64,000 nt of DNA from Prosthecobacter sp. (GTDB taxonomy: Bacteria > Verrucomicrobiota > Verrucomicrobiia > Verrucomicrobiales > Verrucomicrobiaceae). The position numbers and the translations under genes are program-made. The notes beneath the pieces are model-generated. The model searched no databases. It saw only the letters and a program-made list of their open reading frames with translations, and was not told the DNA's origin. The stretch covers positions 1 to 64,000 of the forward strand of contig NZ_JACSRD010000222.1 in assembly GCF_014879935.1 (NCBI RefSeq). The letters are read 5' to 3'. Below, one piece after another: positions 7,735 to 16,521 of the stretch; positions within the stretch are counted from its first letter, which is position 1; each line of letters begins with the position of its first letter.

Positions 7735-9861
7735 TCAAACCGCGGCAGTGGCGGCACGACGACGGATGGCGAGCAGGATGCCGGCGCAACTGACGAGCAG
7801 CGGAACGGCGAGGAAATTCAGCCACTTGAGGGTGGTCTTGATGTATTCGACCTCCTTGTTCTGCTCCTTTTTGATCTCGCGGACCTCGCGGGAGAGCTTC
7901 ACGTCGTTCTGCATGAGTTCCTCAAGGTCTTTCTGCTGCTGCGGATCGACGATGAAGCCTTTGCCCTTGGAGTCACGCTTCAGACGCAGAGCGCCCATTT
8001 TCTCAGCGATCTTCTGGCGCTCGGCTTCAAGGCTCATGAGTTTCGGGCGGAATCGCTTCTCCACTTCCTCACGCTTTTCCTTGAGGGTGCTGAAGGGACG
8101 CACGGCGGACTTGCGGTTGCGGACCTGGAGGAGGTCGCCGCCGCCGGCGAGGACTTCGACAGAGTTGAGGATCAGCGGCAGATTGCCCGTGCGGGAGACG
8201 AGCATGCCGGTCATCGGGTCCTGCTGCACGCAGAAGGCATCATAGAGCATGTCCACATCGGAGAGCAGAATGACGACGCCTTCGCTGTTGGCGGACTCTT
8301 TGAGCGAACCGTCATCCTTCTTCGGCTCTTCTTTTTTCGGCTGGTCGGCAGGAGCAGGCGTGGCAGGCGGAGCGGCCTCAGCAGCGGCAGGAACGGACAC
8401 CGGCGGTGTGGTGACCGAAATCGGCGGCGTGGTGACGGTGACTGGCGCTGGAGCGGCCGCAGGAGGCGTGGCCGCTGGCGTCGTGGGAGCGGCCGGAGCA
8501 GGGGCAGCCGCAGGTTTGGCTTCCTCCTGGGCACCGCCAGCCTCGGGCTTGGCTGCAGCTTTGGCGGGCTTGCCATTCGGGAAGGCGGTCTTGAATTTGC
8601 CCGTCAGACGGACGCCGAGGATCTGCTTGCGTCCGCTGGAGGTGAAGTTGCTCAGGCCCTGCGGGGAACGGGCTTTTTCAGCCTCGGTGAGGTCAATCAT
8701 GGCGGACTCCTCGGAACTGGTGGCCAGAGTCTCGGCCGAGATGCCTTCGCGGTTGTCGATGCTGAACGAGCCAGCGGTGACCATCACGAGCGAATTGAGG
8801 CCGGACGTGATGCGATCGTCACGATTGATGGCGTCCGCAGGCAGTTGCAGCGCGGTGGGATTGTTGCGCCCCTGCAGCATGCCGCGGTAGTTCATGTCAG
8901 CGACGACGAGGTCGTTTTTATAACCGATGCCCCAGGCCTTGAAGAGGTTTTTCAGGTCGGAGGTGGTGTTGATCATGTTCTGCTGCCCGGTCATCGGGTT
9001 CTGCTGGCCGCTGAAGGCCTGCGCAACGACGCTGTTCGGATCGACGAGGGCGATGACCTTGCCGCCGCCGAGCAGGAACTGATCGATGGCGTATTCGGCG
9101 CTCTCGGTGATGTCAGCCGGATGCAAGACGAGGAGCACTTTGATGTTCGGATCGATCTTGTCGGTGCTGATCGGCACCTCGACGACCTCATAGTCAGCCC
9201 GGAGCTGCTGGACGACCACCCAGGGCTCCTGACCACGCTGACGCTGGAACGGGAACATGGGCGAGCCCATCACCGGGATGGCGCTCATGACGCCGACGAC
9301 GTTCTTGGTGGGCTTGCTGACCTTCGCGATCGCACGTGCGATGTCGTATTCGATGGATGACCCCTCGTTCGGGGCGGGCGGATTGAGGAACGGGATGACT
9401 TCTTTCTGATCGAGGCACTGGATCGCCATGCCGAGGTAGATCTTGTCCCCTTCCTGATTCACGGGCCCCATGTCCTGGATTTCGTCCTCACGAGCCTTGT
9501 CTTCCTCCTCCGTGTTGGGATTTGGATGGATGGTTTCGAGGATGATCTTGTCATTGGAGGCCTTCACGAGTTCCAGCAGCAGATCTTCCACGGCACGGAC
9601 GTGCGGCTTGAGCACGTTCGGCATGACGCGGTCATCGGTGGTGTAGTAGAACCGGATGGTGACTGGCTCGTCCTCGTTGAGGCGGCTGAGGATGTTCTTC
9701 GTGCCCTGGGAGAGGGTGTAGATGCGGTCCTCGGTGAGATCGATGCGGAAATTGCCGAAGCCGAGGGCACCGACGAGGAAGTTCAGCACGACGACGATGG
9801 CGATCACCAGGATGGCGGTGATGCCAGTGGTGGCTTGTTTGCTTTTCAGATTCACGCTCAT
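7735..9861 (-). CDS. gldG: GldG-family ABC transporter auxiliary protein
   Basis: This 708-residue protein belongs to the GldG/ABC_transp_aux group. An N-terminal membrane helix (about 16-36) is followed by a large domain with the family opening RIDLTEDRIYTLSQGTKNIL and the VTIRFYYT strand. A second membrane helix lies near the C-terminus (WLNFLAVPLLVSCAGILLAI). Residues about 430-520 are an Ala/Pro linker with repeated VTTPP(I/V)SV units. A charged, probably coiled-coil stretch (ERQKIAEKMG to EVREIKKEQN) precedes the last helix. It is encoded between the permease (36 bp upstream) and the DUF4340 gene. In Bacteroidetes GldG works with GldA/GldF in gliding. Here no other gliding genes are visible, so the cargo is unknown. 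Confidence 0.85.
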   Translation of the reverse strand: MSVNLKSKQATTGITAILVIAIVVVLNFLVGALGFGNFRIDLTEDRIYTLSQGTKNILSRLNEDEPVTIRFYYTTDDRVMPNVLKPHVRAVEDLLLELVKASNDKIILETIHPNPNTEEEDKAREDEIQDMGPVNQEGDKIYLGMAIQCLDQKEVIPFLNPPAPNEGSSIEYDIARAIAKVSKPTKNVVGVMSAIPVMGSPMFPFQRQRGQEPWVVVQQLRADYEVVEVPISTDKIDPNIKVLLVLHPADITESAEYAIDQFLLGGGKVIALVDPNSVVAQAFSGQQNPMTGQQNMINTTSDLKNLFKAWGIGYKNDLVVADMNYRGMLQGRNNPTALQLPADAINRDDRITSGLNSLVMVTAGSFSIDNREGISAETLATSSEESAMIDLTEAEKARSPQGLSNFTSSGRKQILGVRLTGKFKTAFPNGKPAKAAAKPEAGGAQEEAKPAAAPAPAAPTTPAATPPAAAPAPVTVTTPPISVTTPPVSVPAAAEAAPPATPAPADQPKKEEPKKDDGSLKESANSEGVVILLSDVDMLYDAFCVQQDPMTGMLVSRTGNLPLILNSVEVLAGGGDLLQVRNRKSAVRPFSTLKEKREEVEKRFRPKLMSLEAERQKIAEKMGALRLKRDSKGKGFIVDPQQQKDLEELMQNDVKLSREVREIKKEQNKEVEYIKTTLKWLNFLAVPLLVSCAGILLAIRRRAATAAV

Positions 9862-9897
9862 GGGGTCAAATCAGGTGAGAGGTTGGTTTGATGAGCA

Positions 9898-10656
9898 TCA
9901 GGCACGCTTCGAACGAAGCGCCTGGTTGGTGATGAAGAGGGTCACGACGATGACAGACAGGAAGTAGAGCACGTCACGGAAGACGAAGATGCCTTTCGTG
10001 AGCTCATAGAAGTGGTCCATGAAGCTGAAGTAGCTCACGAAGCGGACGACTCCCTCCGCCCAGGAGGGAACGGTGCTGACGATGGTGTGAGTGACGCCCG
10101 GGTCACCGATCAAGGCGATCACAATGCAGAAGGCGACGCTGACGATGAAGCAGACGACCTGGCTGCGCGTGATGGCGCTGACGGCGCATGTCACCGAAAG
10201 GCAGGCCAGCGCGTAGAGGTAGCTGGCGATGTAACCGCTGATGATCGGCCCCATGTCCGGATTGCCAAGATAGCAGACCGTCCAGACGATGGGGAAGGTC
10301 AACGTGAGTCCGATGAGCCAGACACAGGCGGCGGCGAAGAATTTCCCCAGAATCGCCTGCCAGGGCGAAACCGGCATGGTGAGGAGCAACTCGATCGTGC
10401 CGAGGCGGTGCTCCTCAGACCACAGGCGCATGCCCACGGCGGGCGCGAGCACGGTGTAGATCCACGGATGCCAGACGAAGAAGCGCTCGGTGAGCGCGAC
10501 GTCCTCACTGTCCAGGATGCGTGAGAAAAAGAAGGGGAAGCCCATCGCCGCGAGGAGGAAGATGACGACGATGACGTACAACACGGGCGAGTTGAAGTAG
10601 GCCAGGAACTCCCGTTTGAAGACGGCCACGGTGTTTTGCAGGTCGCGTTTGCGCAT
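9898..10656 (-). CDS. gldF: ABC-2 type permease, GldF-like
   Basis: A 252-residue polytopic membrane protein with about six hydrophobic segments and the typical cytoplasmic loop WSEEHRLGTIELLLTMPV found in ABC-2 permeases of the GldF/NosY group. It should form the membrane channel driven by the ATPase encoded 40 bp upstream, with GldG as a membrane-anchored partner encoded downstream. The substrate cannot be told from sequence. Confidence 0.87.
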   Translation of the reverse strand: MRKRDLQNTVAVFKREFLAYFNSPVLYVIVVIFLLAAMGFPFFFSRILDSEDVALTERFFVWHPWIYTVLAPAVGMRLWSEEHRLGTIELLLTMPVSPWQAILGKFFAAACVWLIGLTLTFPIVWTVCYLGNPDMGPIISGYIASYLYALACLSVTCAVSAITRSQVVCFIVSVAFCIVIALIGDPGVTHTIVSTVPSWAEGVVRFVSYFSFMDHFYELTKGIFVFRDVLYFLSVIVVTLFITNQALRSKRA

Positions 10657-10696
10657 GTTCAGGTGGGTTGGGGTTGGAGATGGGAAAAGGGAGGGT

Positions 10697-11437
10697 TTAA
10701 GCGGCCTTCTTCAGCGCCGTCTCGGATTTCGTGATGCTGCGGAAGACTTCGTCGAGCGAGTTCGCACCTGGAACGAGCTTCTTGAGCTTGTCCGGCGTGC
10801 CGTCGGCGACGACCTTTCCACGGTCGATGATGATGGCGCGGGAACAGGCGGCCTCCACCTCCTCAAGGATGTGGGTGGAGAAGATGATGGCCTTGTTCTG
10901 GCCCATGCGCTTGATCATGCCGCGGACCTCGTGCTTCTGATTCGGATCGAGGCCGTCGGTGGGCTCGTCGAGAATGAGCACATCAGGATCGTGAATGATG
11001 CTCTGGGCGAAGCAGGTACGGTGGCGGTAGCCTTTCGAGAGGGTGTCCACGCTCTGGTTGCGGACGTTGTCGAGGAAGCACATGTCAAGCACGCGGTCGA
11101 TGGCCTTGGTGCGGTCAGCGCCATGGAGGCCGCGCATCTCGGCGCAGAAGCCCAGGAAGCTGGCGACTGTCATGTCGGAGTAGAGCGGGGCGTTCTCCGG
11201 CAGGTAGCCGAGGCGTTGCTTCGCATCCTCGGGATTTTCCAGCATGTCGATGCCGCACAGGCTGATGCTGCCGCTGCTGGGCCGGAAGTAACCGGTGACC
11301 ATGCGCATGGTGGTGGACTTGCCGGCACCGTTAGGACCGAGGAAGCCGAGGACCTCTCCTTTTTCCACGGAGAACGAGATGTCATCGACGGCCACTTTGG
11401 TGCCGAACACCTTGATAAGGTTTTTGACTTGAATCAT
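10697..11437 (-). CDS. gldA: ABC transporter ATP-binding protein, GldA-like
   Basis: A 246-residue ATPase with Walker A GPNGAGKST (34-42), a degenerate signature LSKGYRHR (132-139) and Walker B VLILDEP with catalytic Glu157, followed by the H-loop STH. The LSKGYRQR-like signature is typical of the GldA/NodI/CcmA-like group that energises ABC-2 permeases. It is the first gene of gldA-gldF-gldG-DUF4340. The 248 bp upstream, up to the divergent gene at 11686, contain no gene; they probably hold divergent promoters, but no clear -35/-10 pair stands out. Confidence 0.9.
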   Translation of the reverse strand: MIQVKNLIKVFGTKVAVDDISFSVEKGEVLGFLGPNGAGKSTTMRMVTGYFRPSSGSISLCGIDMLENPEDAKQRLGYLPENAPLYSDMTVASFLGFCAEMRGLHGADRTKAIDRVLDMCFLDNVRNQSVDTLSKGYRHRTCFAQSIIHDPDVLILDEPTDGLDPNQKHEVRGMIKRMGQNKAIIFSTHILEEVEAACSRAIIIDRGKVVADGTPDKLKKLVPGANSLDEVFRSITKSETALKKAA

Positions 11438-11685
11438 AACGTCGTTGGGTCGGTTGGGTTGGGAGTTAACGTCGCAGGAGAGCTGCCTTGTTTGCTCGCC
11501 CTCGCTCCGGACGTTCCATCGCGGAGCGGTGCTTTAGGAGGCCGCTATGGGTTTTCAACTGAATTTTCGAGCGCCGCGAAGCCTGCGCCTCACAACGGGT
11601 CATGATCGAAGCCCGTGCAAAAATTCAACGTGACGGGCCATTTCGATCACCTACACTTCCCGTTTCCCCCCGCCACCCTCCGTTC

Positions 11686-13524
11686 ATGCTCTGGCATCAG
11701 AAAATCGATCCCACCAAGGATTTCAATCCGAAGCCGTTCGTGCTGTGGCGGCCGTTCATCGCCGCCTGGGAGTGGCTGTTCCCGCCCACCGTCGCCCACC
11801 GGGACCGCCAGTCCCCGCTTTCGCGCTGGATCGCCACGTTCGTGATCGTGAGCTTCTGCACGGCGCTGCTGCTGCTGGGCATCCTTTACGCCCGCCCTCT
11901 CAAGAACGCCTACAAGAACATGCGGGCGGAAGGCATGGTGAAGGAAGCGCGGCAGATGGCGGAGAACGGCCAGGTGGTGAACGCGGTGATGAAGGCGCAG
12001 GAGGCCTATCAAAAGGCGCCGGAGAGCATTGATGCCATCCGTTTGAACTTTGAATACTTCACATTGATGAAGCGCGACACGGCGCTGTTTTTTTATGACA
12101 AGCTGAAGGACCTCGGCGTCCTGACATCGACGGATGAGCAGCTCCATGTGCGCTGCCTCATGAACCTTGGACGGCCGAAGGAGGCATCCGTGGCCCTGGA
12201 CAAGCTGATGCGAAGCGAGCAGCCGAGCGAGGCCCTGATGAAGCTGGCGGAGGATGTGTGGGGACAACGCGATCAAAACAAGCAGCTCCGCGATGTGCTC
12301 AAAGGCTACACAGAAGCCCATCCTGACGACAAGGAGAGCGTCTTCCGGCTGGCGAAAGTGCAGGTGGCCTCGGGAAATCCCTCCGAGATCAGCGAAGGCA
12401 TGGATGCGTTGTGGACGCTGGCAGCGCAGTCAGACGCGCTCAGCCTTCAAGCCTTGGAATTCCTCAACAGCCTGCCTTCGCTGACACCAGGGGATGCCCA
12501 CAAGCTCATCGAGCGCCTCAAGACGCACCCGAAAGGCAACGAGTGGCATTATGTGACCGCGTTGAAACGGGAAGTGCAGCAGTTCCCCGCCCGCAAAAAG
12601 GAAATCGTGATGGAGGCGACGATCCGTTATCGCGACAAAAAGCGTGACGAATTGCTGCCTTTCGTGCGCTGGCTGGTGGAGGAGGGCGAATTCCGCCAGG
12701 TGCTGGCCGTGGTGCCTGAGGAGGAGGCCAAAGCGCATCAAGGCCTGCTGGAGAACTATCTCAACGCGCTGACCATGCTGCAGCGCTTCCCGGACGTGGA
12801 ACGCCTGATCAACGATCCGGCGATCGCCAAGGTCATCGATCCGACCACGCTCGCGATGTTCCGGGCGCACCTGGCATACGTGCTGAAAAAACCAGCGGAG
12901 GAACTGCGCTCGAAGCTGATCCTGGCCAAGGACGCGGCCCAGGCGAACGGACGCTACCCTTCCCTGCTGCAAATCGCCCGCTATGCCGAGGAACGCGGCC
13001 ACTTTGACATCGCGGAAGACGCATTCCGGCTGACCGTGAAAGCCGCCCGCCGCGCATCCGCGGCACCACGCATCGAACGCGACGCTTTCACCGGCCTGAT
13101 CAAGGCCTGCACCGCCAATCACAACACCGAGGCCCTGCTTCAGGCCACGACGGAAGCGGTGCAGCGCTGGCCTGACGACAACGCCTTCATGGAGCGCCAC
13201 CTCTATGTGACACTGCTGGCCGGCAGAAACATCGAACTGGCGCTCAGCAACGCCAAAAACCTCCTGAAACTACAGCCCAAGGACAACGCCCGGAGACTCG
13301 CCGTGGCGCTGGCCCTGTGGCGCCTCAAAGACTTCCAGCAGGCCCTGTCTTACCTGCAATACATGGATCTGAACTTCCTGAGCGAAGGCCAGCGGGCAGT
13401 TTTCGCCGCGATTGCCCACAGTGGCGGCTTCACCGAGGAGGCACGGGGCGTCATCAAGGCGATCAACCCCAAGGCGGACATGCTGCCGGAGGAGCGCCGC
13501 TGCTATGAACTGCCGCTGAAGTAA
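11686..13524 (+). CDS. Membrane-anchored helical-repeat (TPR-like) protein, paralogue of 47863-49626
   Basis: From ATG 11686 the product has 612 residues. It has a cytoplasmic N-terminal segment of about 50 residues, one membrane helix (ATFVIVSFCTALLLLGILYA) and then a long array of alpha-helical repeats with TPR-like spacing (for example AENGQVVNAVMKAQEAYQKA, DALWTLAA, YLQYM). No catalytic motif is seen. The C-terminus (LSEGQRAVFAAIA ... MLPEER) matches that of the gene at 47863 (LPPGQRTVYAALL ... LLPEEK), so the two are paralogues. An earlier in-frame start at 11602 exists but lies in the likely promoter region. The function is unknown; a scaffold facing the periplasm is plausible. Confidence 0.75.
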   Translation: MLWHQKIDPTKDFNPKPFVLWRPFIAAWEWLFPPTVAHRDRQSPLSRWIATFVIVSFCTALLLLGILYARPLKNAYKNMRAEGMVKEARQMAENGQVVNAVMKAQEAYQKAPESIDAIRLNFEYFTLMKRDTALFFYDKLKDLGVLTSTDEQLHVRCLMNLGRPKEASVALDKLMRSEQPSEALMKLAEDVWGQRDQNKQLRDVLKGYTEAHPDDKESVFRLAKVQVASGNPSEISEGMDALWTLAAQSDALSLQALEFLNSLPSLTPGDAHKLIERLKTHPKGNEWHYVTALKREVQQFPARKKEIVMEATIRYRDKKRDELLPFVRWLVEEGEFRQVLAVVPEEEAKAHQGLLENYLNALTMLQRFPDVERLINDPAIAKVIDPTTLAMFRAHLAYVLKKPAEELRSKLILAKDAAQANGRYPSLLQIARYAEERGHFDIAEDAFRLTVKAARRASAAPRIERDAFTGLIKACTANHNTEALLQATTEAVQRWPDDNAFMERHLYVTLLAGRNIELALSNAKNLLKLQPKDNARRLAVALALWRLKDFQQALSYLQYMDLNFLSEGQRAVFAAIAHSGGFTEEARGVIKAINPKADMLPEERRCYELPLK

Positions 13525-13578
13525 TCAGCGCCGCTTTCCCGCGACACGAACACCGTGTCAGCTCCGCTGAATGAAAAA

Positions 13579-13610
13579 GGCCGCTTCTTTGACAAAGCGG
13601 CCGATTTTTT
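13579..13610. terminator. Bidirectional intrinsic terminator between the repeat-protein gene and tRNA-Asp
   Basis: An 8-bp stem (GGCCGCTT / AAGCGGCC) is flanked by T6 on the plus strand and by A5 on its left side, which reads as T5 on the minus strand. It can therefore stop plus-strand transcripts from the gene ending at 13524 and the minus-strand tRNA transcript. Confidence 0.75.
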
Positions 13611-13615
13611 CCCAG

Positions 13616-13692
13616 TGGCGGAGCGGACGGGGCTCGAACCCGCGACCTCCAACGTGACAGGCTGGCGTTCTAACCAACTGAACTACCGCTCC
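13616..13692 (-). tRNA. tRNA-Asp (anticodon GTC)
   Basis: Read on the minus strand, the sequence folds as a canonical tRNA. It has the acceptor stem GGAGCGG/CCGCTCC, a D arm with AGTTGGTTA, a 5-bp anticodon stem (CCAGC/GTTGG) with loop CTGTCAC giving anticodon GTC, and a T arm with GGGTTCGAGCCCC. Discriminator base G is followed by a genome-encoded CCA (13616-13618). Confidence 0.97.
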
Positions 13693-13767
13693 TTTGCCGT
13701 TTGGGGCCGCGATAGTAAACGCAGCCCCCTTTCTGGCAAACGGAAACTTCCATCTCGTGAAAATTCA

Positions 13768-14697
13768 TCACGGCACCTCCTCGCCGGAACCGAGGAAGTA
13801 CCAACCCATGACTTTGCCATCAAGGACGAGTGCCTGGGCCTCGACGGGCTGCGGGCCGAAGATCGTCTTTGCATTGAAGTTCAATTTCACCGCCCAGCCG
13901 TTTTTTCCCTGGATCGTGGCGGGTTGCGGCTCCTGCCAGCCGATGATGTTTTCCGGCGTGATCTCCGTGACCTGCCCACGCCTCATGCTGGCGATCAAAA
14001 GCGGATAACCGCCGTCCGAACCACGCACAGGTTTCCCGCTCGCATCGGCTTCGCTGCTGGAAGGGACAGCGCCGGCTCCTTGGGCTGCGGCCATCTGCCG
14101 TCTGGCAGCGGCTGCCTTCAATTCGGCGGCACGCAGCACCTTCCATTTCTCATACACGTCATTCAGGCGGGCCTTCAAATCAGTTCCATCGATCGGCACC
14201 TCCGCGCGTGCTGGCGAGGTCTTGGTGGGTGCGAGTGTCAGAAGGCCATTGCTGGCTGCCACGGCGAAAACTGTCGCCCCGGCGGCGATCTTGCTCGCAC
14301 CGACGCTCATCTTGAACATGGCGTCTTGAAGGAGCTTCACTTCCCGCGGCTCCGAGAACGCGGACGCCGGAATCTTCAGCCAGTTGCCGGTCAGCGCCTC
14401 GATCGGCTCAAACAAAGGCTCGTTGGAAGCAGACGCGGGAGGTTTCGCGGCCTCGCTGGGCATGACGGGCTTGACTTCTTCGGTGACCACCGGTTTTGCG
14501 GCCTCAGGCACCGGCATTGGCACCGCATCTGGTTCCACTGGCACAGGGTCCACCACCGTGGTGGCGGCCACCGTTTTGGGTTGTTTCGGTGGATTGAGGC
14601 TCTTGAAGACGATCTTTGTCCCAGGAGGTGCCACGAAGTAGTCGTAGCCAAGAAAAACGCCGCCGATGATGAGGATGGTGTAGAAGAGGGATTTCAT
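13768..14697 (-). CDS. Proline-rich single-pass membrane protein of unknown function
   Basis: 309 residues with an N-terminal membrane anchor or uncleaved signal (FYTILIIGGVFLGYDYFVA). A Pro/Val/Glu-rich linker follows (about 40-95, with VDPVPVEPDAVPMPVPEA-like repeats), then a hydrophilic C-terminal domain. Inside that domain is an Ala/Lys/Arg helix (VYEKWKVLRAAELKAAAARR). The end contains short beta-rich segments (GWAVKLNFNAKTIFG). No family is recognised. The layout of anchor, linker and domain suggests a periplasmic protein. The gene starts 150 bp from divergent pdxJ and ends 75 bp before the tRNA. Confidence 0.65.
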   Translation of the reverse strand: MKSLFYTILIIGGVFLGYDYFVAPPGTKIVFKSLNPPKQPKTVAATTVVDPVPVEPDAVPMPVPEAAKPVVTEEVKPVMPSEAAKPPASASNEPLFEPIEALTGNWLKIPASAFSEPREVKLLQDAMFKMSVGASKIAAGATVFAVAASNGLLTLAPTKTSPARAEVPIDGTDLKARLNDVYEKWKVLRAAELKAAAARRQMAAAQGAGAVPSSSEADASGKPVRGSDGGYPLLIASMRRGQVTEITPENIIGWQEPQPATIQGKNGWAVKLNFNAKTIFGPQPVEAQALVLDGKVMGWYFLGSGEEVP

Positions 14698-14794
14698 GAT
14701 GTTGAGGGTTTGAACGCCACCGAAGAAGGAGAGCGTGTGATTACTTCAGATTCTTGGGATGATGGTTACACTTTTCTGTCAAGATTACGCAAAA

Positions 14795-14815
14795 AAGCCG
14801 GGGGAACGCCGGCTT
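14795..14815. other. Hairpin in the pdxJ leader
   Basis: A 7-bp stem (AAGCCGG / CCGGCTT) lies 33 bp before the pdxJ start, with an A-run on its left side. On the minus strand this is a terminator-like hairpin plus T-run, but no minus-strand gene ends here. On the plus strand it would be an mRNA leader hairpin. Its function is unclear. Confidence 0.3.
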
Positions 14816-14847
14816 GCGGGACCGGTCGGCTCTGCTACATACCGCGC

Positions 14848-15603
14848 ATGCCCCAGCCCCACCTGCTTCTCGGCGTCAACATCGACCACGTCGTCACTCT
14901 GCGTCAGGCGCGTTACCGTGCCATGCTGGAGTCGCCGAACGCCGAACCTTCCGTGCTCCAGGCGGCGCTGGAGGCCGAGGCGGCGGGCGCCCACTCCATC
15001 ACGGTTCATCTGCGGGCGGACCGTCGCCACATCCAGGACGCGGACGTCCGCCTGCTGCGCCAGAGCATCAGCACTAAGCTGAACCTCGAAATGGGGAACA
15101 CGCGTGAGATTCTCGACATCGCCCTGGCGGTGCGTCCTGATTTTGTGTGCATGGTGCCGGAGAATCGCGAGGAGGTCACCACGGAAGGCGGGCTTGATGT
15201 CGCCGGACAGCGAGACAGCCTGAGAGCCACGGTGAAGGCGCTCAGCGACAACGGCACGCGTGTGAGCATGTTCATCGACCCCGATCTCGACCAGGTGCGT
15301 GCCAGCGCTGAAATCGGCGCGGCGATGATCGAACTGCACACCGGGACCTTCGCCAACCACAGCGGAGCGGAGCGTGAAGCCGAGGTGAGGCGCCTTTGCG
15401 CGGCGGCGGAGCTGGGCCATGCGCTGGGCCTGCAAATCAATGCCGGCCACGGTCTCACCACCCGGAATCTGCCCGACCTGTGGGCGGTGCCGCATCTCGC
15501 GGAGCTGAACATCGGCCACCACATCGTTTCTCGTGCGGTTTTCATCGGACTGCGGGCCGCCGTGAGGGAAATGCTCACAGTCATGGCCACTTATCGCGAT
15601 TGA
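14848..15603 (+). CDS. pdxJ: Pyridoxine 5'-phosphate synthase
   Basis: PdxJ condenses 3-amino-2-oxopropyl phosphate with 1-deoxyxylulose 5-phosphate to give pyridoxine 5'-phosphate in the DXP-dependent route. The 251-residue product has the expected TIM-barrel motifs. The N-terminal VNIDHVVTLRQAR carries the Asn-x-Asp-His and Arg residues of the active site. HSITVHLRADRRHI carries the catalytic His/Arg, and the phosphate site has INAGHGLT. The ATG at 14848 is chosen because upstream sequence in the same frame runs through the tRNA and an opposite-strand gene. It heads a same-strand series with acpS 5 bp downstream. Confidence 0.95.
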   Translation: MPQPHLLLGVNIDHVVTLRQARYRAMLESPNAEPSVLQAALEAEAAGAHSITVHLRADRRHIQDADVRLLRQSISTKLNLEMGNTREILDIALAVRPDFVCMVPENREEVTTEGGLDVAGQRDSLRATVKALSDNGTRVSMFIDPDLDQVRASAEIGAAMIELHTGTFANHSGAEREAEVRRLCAAAELGHALGLQINAGHGLTTRNLPDLWAVPHLAELNIGHHIVSRAVFIGLRAAVREMLTVMATYRD

Positions 15604-15608
15604 AGCGG

Positions 15609-15980
15609 ATGAATCCCACCGGTATCGGCATTGATCTGGTCGAAGTGTCCCGCATCCGCGAGATGCTGGAGAAACATGGGCGGCGCTTCACCGAACGCAC
15701 CTTCACACCGGACGAAATCGCCTATTGCAGCGCCTGCGCCGATCCCGCCATGCATTACGCCGCCCGTTTTGCCGCCAAAGAAGCCGTGGCAAAGGCCCTC
15801 GGCACCGGTCTCTGGGCGGAAGGAGTGATCTGGACCGACATCGAAGTCGTTCGCGATCCGAACGGCCGCCCATCGATCCGTCTGCATGGCGCGGCCAGGC
15901 AACATGCCGGGAGCGGCACCTGCCTGGTGAGCCTCACGCACACGCGCGAGCTGGCCATGGCGCAAGTCATCCTGGCCTGA
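15609..15980 (+). CDS. acpS: Holo-[acyl-carrier-protein] synthase
   Basis: AcpS transfers 4'-phosphopantetheine from CoA to the conserved Ser of acyl carrier protein. The 123-residue length is typical. The two Mg-binding motifs are present: GIGIDLVEV with Asp9, and RFAAKEAVAKALG with Glu58 and the CoA-contacting Lys. The ATG lies 5 bp after the pdxJ stop. With coaD next (CoA synthesis) and acpP 1.4 kb away, the neighbourhood groups the phosphopantetheine supplier, the transferase and the acceptor. Confidence 0.95.
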   Translation: MNPTGIGIDLVEVSRIREMLEKHGRRFTERTFTPDEIAYCSACADPAMHYAARFAAKEAVAKALGTGLWAEGVIWTDIEVVRDPNGRPSIRLHGAARQHAGSGTCLVSLTHTRELAMAQVILA

Positions 15981-16032
15981 GCTTTCGCTTTCCACGCGGA
16001 AACGCCGCCGTTAGAATCCGCGTCTCACCACC

Positions 16033-16512
16033 ATGCGACGTGCGATTTATCCCGGCAGCTTCGATCCCATCACCAACGGTCATCTTGATGTCCTGCAACG
16101 TGCAGCGGGCATTTTCGACCGCCTGATCATCGCCGTGGCACGTGACAACGCGAAACAGAGCCTTTTCAGCGTCGATGAACGCGTGGAACTGATCCGTTGC
16201 GCCACGGCGGAGATCAGCGGCATCGAGGTCGTCCCCTTCGAGGGTCTGCTGGTGAATTTTGCGAGACAGAACCAGGCCTGCGCCCTCGTGCGCGGCCTGC
16301 GGGCCGTGTCGGACTTCGAATTCGAGTTCCAGCTCGCCCTGATGAATCGTAAACTTGAACCGAACCTCGAGACTTTGTTTCTCATGCCCCGGGAAGAATA
16401 CACCTACATCAGCAGCCGGCTTGTGAAGGAAATCTGCCGCCTCGGAGGCCATGTCGAACAGTTCGTGCCGCCCAATGTCGCCACAGCGCTGCGCAACAAG
16501 CTCCAATCCTGA
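16033..16512 (+). CDS. coaD: Phosphopantetheine adenylyltransferase
   Basis: CoaD adenylylates 4'-phosphopantetheine to dephospho-CoA, the penultimate step of CoA synthesis. The 159-residue protein has the nucleotidyltransferase signature YPGSFDPITNGHLD (6-19, T/HxGH type), the pantetheine-contacting LVRGLR, the NRKLEP stretch and the phosphate loop EYTYISSRLVKEI. In most homologues the last motif reads ISSS; here it is ISSR, which is also common. It lies 52 bp after acpS and 9 bp before yceD. Confidence 0.96.
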   Translation: MRRAIYPGSFDPITNGHLDVLQRAAGIFDRLIIAVARDNAKQSLFSVDERVELIRCATAEISGIEVVPFEGLLVNFARQNQACALVRGLRAVSDFEFEFQLALMNRKLEPNLETLFLMPREEYTYISSRLVKEICRLGGHVEQFVPPNVATALRNKLQS

Positions 16513-16521
16513 CTCACCGCC

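Noticed and set aside
7726-9360. Plus-strand open frame of 544 codons
   Set aside because: It is antisense to gldG, has Gly/Arg/Asp-rich low-complexity composition and no family motif.
13616-13692. tRNA-Asp as a phage or island attachment site
   Set aside because: No integrase, direct repeat of the tRNA end or phage gene lies nearby.
13555-14847. Long plus-strand open frame ahead of pdxJ
   Set aside because: It runs through tRNA-Asp and antisense to the membrane-protein gene at 13768, and only its 3' part (from 14848) matches PdxJ.
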